A stretch of 15,270 nt of DNA from Deferribacteres bacterium (GTDB lineage: Bacteria; Zhuqueibacterota; Zhuqueibacteria; Zhuqueibacterales; Geothermadaptataceae), in the NCBI GenBank assembly GCA_020633655.1, contig JACKDF010000021.1, positions 1-15,270 on the forward strand, read 5' to 3'. The notes below the pieces were generated by a model. It was not told the origin of the DNA. It did no database searches and saw nothing but the letters and a program-made list of their open reading frames with translations. Of this stretch, positions 7,629-15,212 are shown one piece after another. The position numbers were made by a program, and so were the translations under genes. Numbering within the stretch: the first letter of the stretch is position 1; every line of letters starts with the position of its first letter.

Positions 7629-7926
7629 AAATTATGAGCTTTAAAGAGCCTGTTGAAAAACATGCAAATTCGATCCCTGAGATTGCCGTAGGACCCGAAT
7701 TTGAGCGTGGAACCGGGCCTTCGGCTTTACTCAGTGTAGGTAGGCTCAACGCCCGATTTATCCTTTTTTCGAAAGTCTCAAAAGCGAATCAAACAGCAAA
7801 GAAAAATTTTTCGAAAATAAACAAGGATGACTGGTAGGAAATTTAGCAGGGCTGGTGGATTTTTGCTTTCGTAAACTAATGCAGGAAAGATGGCATGGAA
7901 GCAGACCGAAATTAATAGTCTTGATT
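7629..7926. other. Gap of about 300 bp between rrf2 and rseP with no convincing gene
   Basis: The region upstream of rrf2 and downstream of rseP holds an open frame of 67 codons on the plus strand (7634-7837). That frame matches nothing I know, and its nearest GGAGG (7616-7620) is 13 nt from the ATG, too far to be convincing. The main content is the inverted-repeat structure at 7646-7747. From 7838 to 7926 I see neither a terminator with a T tract nor a gene, so how the rseP transcript ends is unclear. Confidence 0.6.
7646..7747. repeat. Multi-segment inverted repeat, possible structured RNA or mobile repeat
   Basis: Left and right segments pair in nested order: CTGAG (7677-7681) with CTCAG (7730-7734), GCCG (7685-7688) with CGGC (7722-7725), AGG (7690-7692) with CCT (7718-7720) and CCCG (7694-7697) with CGGG (7714-7717). 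These close a 16-nt loop at 7698-7713. The segments are separated only by small internal loops and one bulged A, giving 16 base pairs. An additional outer pair, GAGCCT (7646-7651) with AGGCTC (7742-7747), encloses it. The CCTGAG...GCCG.AGG arms resemble, from memory, widespread REP-like intergenic palindromes. No T tract follows either side, so it is not an ordinary terminator. Confidence 0.6.
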
Positions 7927-8970
7927 TTACCGTGTCAAATCATTGAAGATGATGAACACCATTAAAAATAGCAAAAAAATTATACCAATTTGCTGCACAA
8001 CCATGCGTGTTTTTACTTTCGGTGGACGCTTCATGATGGCTTCAATGAGAATAAAAACAATGTGACCGCCATCCAGTGCCGGAATTGGGAGTAAGTTGAG
8101 AATAGCGAGCTGTAAGCTGAGAAATGCCATAAAACGGAGCAATACACTAAAGCCTGCTTCCGCTGCCTGCCCCACCATTTTCGCAATGCCAATTGGGCCG
8201 GCGATACTTTCTTTCACCGATTCTTCGCCCCAAATTAACTTGCCAATTTCGACACCCAGGCGTTTCGTGATGTGAATCGTTTCTTCAAATCCATACAGCA
8301 TTGATTGAAAAAATGGAACAGGTTGGTAAGTATATTTCTGCCCAATCGCAATGCCGATACGACCGTTTTTGCTTTCCTCATTATACTCCGGTGTCACAGG
8401 AATTTTAAGTTCTTCTTCCCCACGCAAAATTTGAAGTTGCAGCGTGTTGTCCGCATTAGCAGAAAAAAGTGAAATGGATTCATCAACAGAAGTCATTGTT
8501 TTCTCATCGATACTGAGAATCACATCTTGTGCTTTTAGTCCTGCTTTATCGGCAGGACTGTCTGCTGTAACCTCAATAACAAAAGGATGCGATGGCGATG
8601 GAAGCCCATCGCTCCAATTCACCCAACCGAACAACAATACAGCCAGAATATAATTAAACGCCGGACCGGCAAAGATGGCCATAAAACGTCTGGGTAGCGA
8701 TTTCGACATGAATTCCCATGGCTCGCCTGTGAGTTTGTCTTCAAGACTTTCATCGATCATACCGGACATTTTTACATAGCCACCAAGGGGTAACCACGAA
8801 ATGCAATAATCAGTATCACCTATTTTTTTGCCAATCATTCTCGGTGGAAAACCCAGTGAAAAACGCTCGACGCGAATACCCGCAAGCTTCGCAAAAATGA
8901 AATGCCCCAATTCATGGATAAAAACGAGAATGCCAAGTACGATGACGAAAGTGATAATAGTGTTGATCAT
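7927..8970 (-). CDS. rseP: RseP-type site-2 intramembrane zinc metalloprotease
   Basis: This is a membrane-embedded metalloprotease of the M50B/S2P family, which cuts transmembrane segments of proteins such as anti-sigma factors. The zinc motif HELGH (residues 19-23) lies in the first membrane helix, and the third ligand is Asp300 in PALDGGH (297-303) in a late helix. One PDZ domain is visible at about 128-195, including the DSPADKAGLKAQD stretch. E. coli RseP (about 450 aa) has two, so this 347-aa protein is of the shorter single-PDZ type. The start ATG has a weak GGA element 8-10 nt upstream. It lies 66 bp downstream of dxr, an association seen in many bacteria. The true substrate here, perhaps an envelope-stress anti-sigma factor, is unknown. 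Confidence 0.93.
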   Translation of the reverse strand: MINTIITFVIVLGILVFIHELGHFIFAKLAGIRVERFSLGFPPRMIGKKIGDTDYCISWLPLGGYVKMSGMIDESLEDKLTGEPWEFMSKSLPRRFMAIFAGPAFNYILAVLLFGWVNWSDGLPSPSHPFVIEVTADSPADKAGLKAQDVILSIDEKTMTSVDESISLFSANADNTLQLQILRGEEELKIPVTPEYNEESKNGRIGIAIGQKYTYQPVPFFQSMLYGFEETIHITKRLGVEIGKLIWGEESVKESIAGPIGIAKMVGQAAEAGFSVLLRFMAFLSLQLAILNLLPIPALDGGHIVFILIEAIMKRPPKVKTRMVVQQIGIIFLLFLMVFIIFNDLTR

Positions 8971-9036
8971 TGAAATTCCAAAGGTTAAGGACTTAAAGTA
9001 CTGAATTCTTCATGTCGTTGCATAACCGCAGTCGGT

Positions 9037-10182
9037 CTATATTTTTCTTTGCACAAATTCTCGTGCCCATTGATCTGAATAGAGTACATTTTCAAGGGTC
9101 GCGGCTTTATGATTACTATGATTTGCCAAAGCATCTTCAATTAATACGGGAATTTGATCAAAACGGATTTTTTTATCCAGAAATGCCCAGACTGATTCTT
9201 CATTTGCCGCATTGAGGACTGCAGCGGCGGTTCCCCCCACGGCAAGTGAATCAAAGGCCAATTGCAGACAGCGAAATTTGATTGTATCCGGCTCAAAAAA
9301 TGTCAGCGAATTGTATTTTGTGAAATCGAGACGCGGCAATTTATTGGGGAGGCGATGGGGATAAGACAAAGCATACTGAATTGGCACCCGCATGTCCGGT
9401 AATCCCATTTGCGCTTTAATAGAGCTATCGACAAATTCAACCATTGAGTGAATAATTGATTGGGGATGAATGACAACGGCAATTTGTTCCAGTTTTACCC
9501 CGAAAAGCCAATATGCTTCGATTACTTCCAATCCTTTATTCATCAGGGTGGCAGAATCGATAGTGATTTTCGCCCCCATATCCCAGTTTGGATGATTCAA
9601 AGCTTGCTCGACTGTAACCTCACGAAAGAAGGACTTCGGTTTTTCGCGGAATGGCCCACCGGAGGCGGTGAGGATGATTCGTTCTATATCTTGAGGACGC
9701 TCTCCAACCAGACACTGCCACAACGCGCTATGCTCACTATCAATGGGAATAATGGCGACATTATTTTCTTTCGCCAGATGCATCACCAATTCTCCGGCCG
9801 TAACCAGTGTCTCCTTATTTGCCAGAGCGATATTTTTCCCACGTTCGATAGCCCGCAGCGTCGATTTCAAACCGGCCGCCCCAACGATGGCATTAACCAA
9901 AACATCGTATTCAGCTTCGGAAGCTACCGATTCCAGTGCATTTGGACCAACCAACAATTCAACGCCGAGAGCGCGAAAATCCGTTACCCAACGGGATTTT
10001 TCCAACACACCGGAAAAAACTACCGTTTGCGGACGGTATCTCTTCGTAAGTTCAAAAAGTGCATCGATATCGGAATGTGCCGACAAAATTGTAAAGGAAA
10101 ATTTGTCCGGAAACTGGGTTACAATGTCGATACAGCTTTTTCCTATTGAACCAGTTGCACCGAACAAGCATATCTTTCGCAT
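9037..10182 (-). CDS. dxr: 1-deoxy-D-xylulose 5-phosphate reductoisomerase
   Basis: Dxr makes 2-C-methyl-D-erythritol 4-phosphate from DXP with NADPH, the committed step of the MEP isoprenoid pathway in the cytoplasm. At 381 aa it has family length. The NADPH-binding GATGSIG (8-14) opens the protein, followed by ALANKETLVTAG (120-131). The metal site lies in PIDSEHSAL (146-154, Asp148 and Glu150). ASGGPF (173-178), HPNWDMG (197-203) and MNKGLEVIEA (214-223, Glu219) follow, then HPQSIIHSMVEF (239-250). The frame is open to a TTG at 10203. I chose the ATG at 10182 because the protein then begins right at the Rossmann fold as usual. Neither start has a strong ribosome site. It stands between a predicted outer-membrane protein gene and rseP. 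Confidence 0.95.
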   Translation of the reverse strand: MRKICLFGATGSIGKSCIDIVTQFPDKFSFTILSAHSDIDALFELTKRYRPQTVVFSGVLEKSRWVTDFRALGVELLVGPNALESVASEAEYDVLVNAIVGAAGLKSTLRAIERGKNIALANKETLVTAGELVMHLAKENNVAIIPIDSEHSALWQCLVGERPQDIERIILTASGGPFREKPKSFFREVTVEQALNHPNWDMGAKITIDSATLMNKGLEVIEAYWLFGVKLEQIAVVIHPQSIIHSMVEFVDSSIKAQMGLPDMRVPIQYALSYPHRLPNKLPRLDFTKYNSLTFFEPDTIKFRCLQLAFDSLAVGGTAAAVLNAANEESVWAFLDKKIRFDQIPVLIEDALANHSNHKAATLENVLYSDQWAREFVQRKI

Positions 10183-10271
10183 AGACGCATATCTTCGAAG
10201 CAATTTACCAAACCGGGCTCACCACGAAAGGTATTTCGGTTTAAGGAGCTGCTTTGAAGATACTCCTGTAT

Positions 10272-11051
10272 TTATCGAAATGAAAATGAGAGTCCTAAGG
10301 AAACTCGATTAAAACTGCCAAAACTATAGTCGGCATTGGCTTTAAAAAACGGAATTGGGGATATGGTCAAACCTACAGAACCATTGGCACCGGTCTGTGC
10401 ATAGGATTTTTCAAAATCTGTTTGTGTATTTACTTCCGTAAATTTTATGGTCGAAGACGCCCGGTCGATACCGCCACCGCCATAGAGCGTAAAAATTAGA
10501 AAATTATGACTTACATAACCTTTCAAACTGATTACGTTAAAGGTACCAAAGTCGTATTTGTCTGGTGTTATCAAAGCATGGTATCCGGCAACGACGGATA
10601 TTTTCGGGAGTAAAGGCTGTTGGAAAAGACCATATTTCACCAGCGCACCAACCAAAGTAACATTACCATCGGTTTCATCGCTCACCGCCATGCTAAAGAA
10701 GCGGCCAGTGAGTTCAAGATTACCGGGTAAACCGACACTCGCCTGCAGGAGTGGTAATCCAACAACATCAACACCCTTTAAAGGACCAAAATCTTTATAT
10801 TTATCAGGGACAAGAGTTATGTTCCCACGTACGCCAACCTCGAATCCAGCGAGACCGTGCAAATCTGCGGTGTTTACAAAGCCGCCACCAGCCAGATTAC
10901 CAAAAAGTTTGATTACGGGCTCAACAGCATTATCGAGCTGGTCTTCGGCATATTGGCTAAGATTATCCATTTCCTGAGCGTTTATTTGTGGTGTTGCAAA
11001 CAACAAAAAACATGCAGCAACAATAAAAACAGAGTAATTCAATCGGTTCAT
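10272..11051 (-). CDS. Predicted outer-membrane beta-barrel protein with signal peptide, function unknown
   Basis: The 259-aa product begins with a classic signal peptide: a short basic start, a hydrophobic core at about 8-20, and a likely signal peptidase I site after INA (residue 25). The mature part is rich in alternating hydrophobic and Gly/Asn-containing strands and ends in SLGLSFSFR, like barrel proteins with an aromatic-rich last strand. A GGGFVNTADLHGLAGFEVGV segment (56-75) recalls FCB-group barrel families of unknown function (DUF6588-like), but I am recalling this, not searching. The ATG overlaps the stop of the upstream transferase gene as ATGA, and a strong GGGAGG site precedes it, so the two are probably co-translated. 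Cys14 could mimic a lipobox, but it lies inside the hydrophobic core, so lipidation is unlikely. Confidence 0.8.
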   Translation of the reverse strand: MNRLNYSVFIVAACFLLFATPQINAQEMDNLSQYAEDQLDNAVEPVIKLFGNLAGGGFVNTADLHGLAGFEVGVRGNITLVPDKYKDFGPLKGVDVVGLPLLQASVGLPGNLELTGRFFSMAVSDETDGNVTLVGALVKYGLFQQPLLPKISVVAGYHALITPDKYDFGTFNVISLKGYVSHNFLIFTLYGGGGIDRASSTIKFTEVNTQTDFEKSYAQTGANGSVGLTISPIPFFKANADYSFGSFNRVSLGLSFSFR

Positions 11052-11848
11052 AACACAACCTCCCTTTGTTGAAACGATAATGTTAGTTTTTCAGCCAGGT
11101 TTCTTTCCTGCGCCGTCATTTCACTTTTGATAAAGGAAATTTTAAAAAATCGCTCAAATCCTGTAGCGATCGCTGCTTTTAATTTTTCCATATCAGGTCT
11201 AGCACCAAGGATATCTTCAAGACTTATGGCTTTGGTTTGCAAGGAATTGTTATTTTCAACAGGACCACTGGCGAGGTAATGTTCCAATTTCTCATGTGCC
11301 GCACCAGTCAAAAGCGATCCATGTTGCAAAATACCTTCCTTAAATCGCCGCTGCGCACTGCCGATCAATTTCCGTTGCATTGCGGTTATTTCGAAATTCA
11401 CGCTGCTTGCGAAGCAGGCACCATTTTCGGCATAGTCGCGATGCGCATTTTGCGATTTAACTAAATCTATAGAGTCCACACCGAATATCTGCAAGCCAAG
11501 CAGCAAAGCTTTTGAGATGTGTTGGTAAACGGAATTCACACTTTCATGTTGCAGTGGATGATACGCAGGCAGAACAACGGAATAGGTCAATTCTTCAGCG
11601 TGGAATATAGCCCGCCCACCTGTTGGTCGACGAACAATATCGATACGATCTCGCTGGCATTTCTCTTCATCAATATCAGCAAAGTCCTGATGATAACCCA
11701 ATGAAATCGTCGATGGAGACCAGGCATAAAACCGTAACACCGGTATCTGAGATTGTCTTACCAAAGCCAGGTCAGCGGCCATGTTGAAAGCTCCGGAATC
11801 TGCGCCGCTATCAATAAAACGCCATTTTGAAAACGAATCATCCAACAT
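11048..11848 (-). CDS. Lipoyl/octanoyl transferase of the LipM/LplA (BPL-LplA-LipB) family
   Basis: Family members move octanoyl or lipoyl groups onto the lipoyl domains of 2-oxoacid dehydrogenases or GcvH. The 266-aa protein shows the RRPTGGRAIFH motif (73-83) and KLIGSAQRR (160-168), whose lysine (Lys160) contacts the acyl group, followed by GILQHGSLL (172-180). The segment NGACFAS (142-148) places Cys145 where LipM-type octanoyltransferases carry their acyl-thioester cysteine. That argues for LipM (octanoyl-ACP donor) over ATP-dependent LplA, although LplA-like or LipL-like activity cannot be excluded. The ATG follows the lpxA stop with no gap (TAAATG), and a GGGGTG site lies inside the lpxA end. 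It is thus embedded in the lipid A operon, an unusual neighbourhood whose common thread is acyl-ACP. Confidence 0.85.
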   Translation of the reverse strand: MLDDSFSKWRFIDSGADSGAFNMAADLALVRQSQIPVLRFYAWSPSTISLGYHQDFADIDEEKCQRDRIDIVRRPTGGRAIFHAEELTYSVVLPAYHPLQHESVNSVYQHISKALLLGLQIFGVDSIDLVKSQNAHRDYAENGACFASSVNFEITAMQRKLIGSAQRRFKEGILQHGSLLTGAAHEKLEHYLASGPVENNNSLQTKAISLEDILGARPDMEKLKAAIATGFERFFKISFIKSEMTAQERNLAEKLTLSFQQREVVL

Positions 11849-12622
11849 TTATCGAAGCACCCCACGCGTGCTGTCTTTTATTAAATCGATAATTCGTTGC
11901 ACATCCTCTGTTATTTCGATTTCTTGTGGCAATTTTGCCAAAGCCTGTGAAAGGTTCATTTTCGATTGAAAAAGGATACGGTAGGCATTTTTCAAATTTT
12001 GCAGTTGCTCAGACGAAAAGCCTCGGCGCTGCAATCCAACGCGATTTAGTCCGGCAAAACGCAAAGGTTCGCCCATTGCTAAAATATAAGGCGGGACATC
12101 TTTCGTTACCCGTGATAAGCCCCCAATAAAACTATGACATCCGATATGGGTAAATTGATGCACTCCGGTGAGTCCACCAATCGATGCCCAGTCGCCAACA
12201 TGGACATGACCGGCGATTCCGACAGAATTGGCGAGGATTACGTGATCACCAATAACACAATCGTGGGCAACATGGGCGTATGCCATTAACAAACAGTCCG
12301 ATCCGACAACGGTCTTACAAGTATCCGATGTTCCACGATTCAGAGTTACATATTCACGAATTGTCGTTCGGTCGCCAACGAACAACTCTGTTTTTTCATT
12401 TTCGAATTTCAGATCCTGGGGTACATTTCCCAAGACTGCGCCCTGAAATATCCGGCAATCCTTGCCAATACGCGTTCCCTTTGTCAGACAGGCATGGGAC
12501 GCGATTGTTGTTCCGTCTCCGACTATAACATCTTCTTCTATAACTGCATAAGGACCAATGGTGACGTTTTCACCGATTTGCGCTGTTTCGTGAACAATCG
12601 CAGTTTGATGTAAGCTGGTCAT
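11849..12622 (-). CDS. lpxA: UDP-N-acetylglucosamine acyltransferase
   Basis: LpxA transfers a 3-hydroxyacyl chain from ACP to the 3-OH of UDP-GlcNAc, the first step of lipid A synthesis, as a cytoplasmic homotrimer. The 257-aa protein is a left-handed beta-helix of hexapeptide repeats (about 1-185), with a C-terminal helical cap (about 190-257). The catalytic histidine is His120, in AHVAHDC (116-122). His139 and His155 match E. coli His144 and His160. Gly168 aligns with E. coli Gly173, the acyl-length ruler that admits C14 chains, so a long 3-hydroxyacyl chain is plausible (inference). It lies 109 bp after lpxC-fabZ, with only a weak ribosome site (GGAT), and abuts the transferase gene directly. 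Confidence 0.95.
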   Translation of the reverse strand: MTSLHQTAIVHETAQIGENVTIGPYAVIEEDVIVGDGTTIASHACLTKGTRIGKDCRIFQGAVLGNVPQDLKFENEKTELFVGDRTTIREYVTLNRGTSDTCKTVVGSDCLLMAYAHVAHDCVIGDHVILANSVGIAGHVHVGDWASIGGLTGVHQFTHIGCHSFIGGLSRVTKDVPPYILAMGEPLRFAGLNRVGLQRRGFSSEQLQNLKNAYRILFQSKMNLSQALAKLPQEIEITEDVQRIIDLIKDSTRGVLR

Positions 12623-12643
12623 ATTTTTTTATCCGTAGATACA

Positions 12644-12679
12644 AACGAAGGCAGCAAATGAGCGGAGACGCACAGACAG
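12644..12679. repeat. Diverged copy of the intergenic repeat seen at the window start
   Basis: Read on the minus strand, this spacer segment runs through TGTGCG, TCTC, GC, TTTGC, GC and CGTT units. They occur in the same order as TCTGCG, TCTC, GC, TTTGC, GC and CGTT at 38-73, with about three quarters of aligned positions matching when two small gaps are allowed. The A-rich loop and second arm are not recognisable here, so it looks like a decayed half copy. It lies in the 109-bp gap between lpxC-fabZ and lpxA, which otherwise holds no gene. The alignment was done by eye. Confidence 0.4.
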
Positions 12680-12731
12680 CCCTGGGACTGGTTCAGTTGA
12701 AATTCAAGCTGCCACCCTCGCCGGTAATTTT

Positions 12732-14129
12732 TTATTTGTCAATGATAGCCGCTGCCAATTCAGCCTGACAAACGAGGTCGCCATTGACGTAGGCGTGCGC
12801 TGCCATCTTGCAAATCGATTTTCGTAGTTTCAAAAGTTCGAGTTCCAGGCGTAATTGATCCCCCGGCAAAACAGGCTTACGGAATTTTACATTGTCAAGG
12901 CCAGTAAAATAAACAAGCTTATTTTCCGGATGTTCTTCGGAATTGAGCAATAAAATGCCACCCGCTTGCGCTAAGGATTCCAGTATGAGCACCCCTGGCA
13001 TGATAGGATGCCCGGGAAAATGTCCCTGGAAAAATTGCTCATTGATGGTCACGTTTTTAATGGCGGTAACCCGTTCATTTGGTACGAGGTCAATGATTTT
13101 ATCCACGAGCAAAAATGGATAACGATGTGGTAAAATTCGTGAAAGGGCTTGTGCGTCGAGAACGACGTCTTTCATTTTACTTCCGCCGGAATAACGCGAT
13201 TTGATCTGCATTTTTTCATGTTCTTTGCGGATCAATTTGGTTATTTCAATGTTGGCACGATGGCCGGAACGAGCTGCAATGATGTGGCCTTTTATCGGCG
13301 CACCTAAAAGATAAAGGTCACCGATCAAGTCGAGTGTTTTGTGGCGTACCATCTCGTTCTGAAAGCGCAGAGGCAGGGTATTAAGAATACCCTCCGTATT
13401 AATTGGTACATTTTCTTTCAGGTTAAAAAGCTGGTGTAAATAATCTATTTCATCATCTTTGATTTCACGATCGATAATGACAATGGCGTTTTCAAGGTTA
13501 CCACCTTTTATGAGATTATTTTTGTAAAGCATCTCGACTTCACTTAAGAAGCAAAAAGTACGTGCCGGAGCAAATTGTGTCTCGAATTCTTCCTCCAAAG
13601 AATACATCGATGTGTATTTTTTACCGAGAACCGGATTTTCATAATCAACCATAAAGGTCACTCGAAATTCATCGGAAGGAAAAACTACGATATCGATTCC
13701 TGATTTCTCATCTGCATACGCAATTGTGTTCTCAATAATACAAACATCTCGCGGTGCATCCTGCTCGAGAATTCCTGCTTGCCGGATGGCTTTAACAAAA
13801 GGGATGGAACTGCCATCGAGTACCGGAGGTTCATTGGCATCAATCTCTATAAGCAAATTGTCAATTTGCAAGCCGGCAAATGCTGCCATCACGTGTTCAA
13901 CCGTGTGGATTTTAAATTGCTTGTTCCCCAACGTCGTTCCCCGGGCAAGCTCCACGACATTATTGATATCTGCCTTTATTCTGGGTTGGCCTTCCAAATC
14001 AATACGCTGAAACCAGATACCGTGATTTGTCGGCGCTGGCTTGAAGGTCATCGTTGAAGGATTTCCGGTGTGAAGTCCAACACCAGTAATCGTAACCGGT
14101 TTTTCTATTGTTTTCTGTTGTTCTAGCAT
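12732..14129 (-). CDS. lpxC-fabZ: Bifunctional LpxC-FabZ fusion (UDP-3-O-acyl-GlcNAc deacetylase / 3-hydroxyacyl-ACP dehydratase)
   Basis: Two enzymes are joined in one 465-aa chain. Residues 1 to about 305 are LpxC, the zinc deacetylase that commits UDP-3-O-acyl-GlcNAc to lipid A. It shows GVGLHTG (16-22), HTVEH (75-79, catalytic Glu78 and zinc His79), HKTLDLIGD (263-271, zinc ligands His263 and Asp267) and SGHRANI (288-294, His290). After a linker at about 306-322 comes FabZ, the beta-hydroxyacyl-ACP dehydratase of fatty acid elongation. It has PHRYPFLLVD (334-343), GHFPGHP (369-375, catalytic His374) and ILESLAQ (382-388, catalytic Glu384). The fusion is an established form in Bacteroidota and other FCB-group bacteria. 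An AGGT site precedes the ATG, 26 bp after lpxD. Confidence 0.97.
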   Translation of the reverse strand: MLEQQKTIEKPVTITGVGLHTGNPSTMTFKPAPTNHGIWFQRIDLEGQPRIKADINNVVELARGTTLGNKQFKIHTVEHVMAAFAGLQIDNLLIEIDANEPPVLDGSSIPFVKAIRQAGILEQDAPRDVCIIENTIAYADEKSGIDIVVFPSDEFRVTFMVDYENPVLGKKYTSMYSLEEEFETQFAPARTFCFLSEVEMLYKNNLIKGGNLENAIVIIDREIKDDEIDYLHQLFNLKENVPINTEGILNTLPLRFQNEMVRHKTLDLIGDLYLLGAPIKGHIIAARSGHRANIEITKLIRKEHEKMQIKSRYSGGSKMKDVVLDAQALSRILPHRYPFLLVDKIIDLVPNERVTAIKNVTINEQFFQGHFPGHPIMPGVLILESLAQAGGILLLNSEEHPENKLVYFTGLDNVKFRKPVLPGDQLRLELELLKLRKSICKMAAHAYVNGDLVCQAELAAAIIDK

Positions 14130-14155
14130 TATTTACCTGTCAATTGTAACGTTGT

Positions 14156-15199
14156 TTACTCTTTATGAAAAGCTGGAAAGTTTTCCTTTAAAAATCTTTC
14201 CATTTTACGCACTCGCGTAAGCATTTCCGGTCCCTGACTTTTTACTGCTTCTTCCTTTTTTGCACGTGCGTGCAATTTTGCAGGATAACCAGAAACTGTA
14301 ATACCATCCGGGACATTTTTTGTAACACCTGCCTGTGCGCCAAAAATTGTGCGATTGCCTATTTTAATATGGCCCACAAAGCCGACCTGCCCTGCAATGG
14401 TTACATTATCACCAATCTCTGTGGAACCGGAGATTCCCGATTGTGCAGCAATTACCGTATTTTCACCGATGACAACATTATGGGCAATATGAATCAAATT
14501 ATCCAGTTTTGTCCCTTTTTTGATACGTGTTTCGCCAAATGTACCACGATCTATCGTAACATTGGCACCTATTTCCACTTTATCCTCAAGAATAACTTGC
14601 CCAATATGTGGAATTTTATAGTATGTGTCGCCATCTTTGGCGTAACCAAACCCATCGGAGCCAATTACTGTGCCTGATTGTACAATCACTTCATTGCCAA
14701 GAACCACGCCATTGGCGATGTGTACATTGTTCCCGATTTGACACCGGTTTCCTAACTTGACACCTTTTCCGATGGTGCAGTTATTCCCGATGATACAATC
14801 GTCGCCGAGCACACTATTGGCTTCAATTATTGAATAGGGGCCAATGGATAAAGTTTTTCCAATTCTCGCAGTGGGATTTACAATAGCCGTTGCATGAAGG
14901 CCTTGTCTTTGGGGCTCCCCAATCGAAAAGAGTTCTCTGGCAATGCGAACGAAAGCTAAGTAGGGATTTGGTACACGGATAAGGCAGCTGCGGTCTGTAG
15001 GGGGTGAATCCGGCCGTACTAAAACTGCTGCTGCTAAAGTTGTCTCAAGAAAGCGGTCATAATCTGGCGAAACGATAAACGCAATGGAACCAATTTTAGC
15101 CTGATCGATCGGTGCTACTGCTACGATTTTCGTCCGTTCGTCACCATCGATGGTGCCGTTGACCAGAGCAGCAATTTCCTGAACAGTACGATGGTTAAT
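14156..15199 (-). CDS. lpxD: UDP-3-O-(3-hydroxyacyl)glucosamine N-acyltransferase
   Basis: LpxD adds the second 3-hydroxyacyl chain, from ACP, to the amino group exposed by LpxC. An N-terminal uridine-binding domain (about 1-95, with FIVSPDYDRF at 42-51) is followed by a long hexapeptide-repeat beta-helix (about 105-300) and a C-terminal helix. Catalytic His240, in DNLIHIAHNVVIG (233-245), matches E. coli His239. The open frame reaches a TTG at 15214, but that codon sits in the T tract after the leader hairpin, and the strong GGAGGAGA (15212-15205) would then lie inside the gene. An ATT at 15199, 8 nt after GGAGG, has ideal spacing and gives 347 aa. ATC at 15202 is the other option. No in-frame ATG, GTG or further TTG occurs near. 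The start is therefore uncertain; the gene is not. Confidence 0.94.
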   Translation of the reverse strand: MNHRTVQEIAALVNGTIDGDERTKIVAVAPIDQAKIGSIAFIVSPDYDRFLETTLAAAVLVRPDSPPTDRSCLIRVPNPYLAFVRIARELFSIGEPQRQGLHATAIVNPTARIGKTLSIGPYSIIEANSVLGDDCIIGNNCTIGKGVKLGNRCQIGNNVHIANGVVLGNEVIVQSGTVIGSDGFGYAKDGDTYYKIPHIGQVILEDKVEIGANVTIDRGTFGETRIKKGTKLDNLIHIAHNVVIGENTVIAAQSGISGSTEIGDNVTIAGQVGFVGHIKIGNRTIFGAQAGVTKNVPDGITVSGYPAKLHARAKKEEAVKSQGPEMLTRVRKMERFLKENFPAFHKE

Positions 15200-15204
15200 G
15201 ATTC

Positions 15205-15212
15205 TCTCCTCC
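15205..15212 (-). promoter_or_regulatory. Strong ribosome binding site that decides the lpxD start
   Basis: GGAGGAGA on the minus strand is the best Shine-Dalgarno match in front of lpxD. It lies downstream of the TTG at 15214, so it cannot serve that codon. It is 8 nt (from GGAGG) before ATT at 15199 and 5 nt before ATC at 15202. This points to a rare start codon, or to a base error in what was an ATG. Confidence 0.65.

Noticed and set aside
7634..7837. Plus-strand open frame of 67 codons in the rrf2-rseP gap
   Set aside because: No recognisable family, the ribosome site is 13 nt away, and the frame runs through the inverted-repeat arms, so it is more likely chance than a gene.
9460..10149. 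Plus-strand open frame of 229 codons opposite dxr
   Set aside because: It lies wholly antisense to a well-supported dxr, the translation is Cys/Phe/Arg-rich and unlike any family, and it has the look of a shadow frame. The 189-codon frame at 9743-10312 is rejected for the same reason.
10205..10242. Short inverted repeat AAACCG...CGGTTT in the gap between the outer-membrane protein gene and dxr
   Set aside because: The arms are only 6 bp with a long spacer and no T tract, which is expected by chance.
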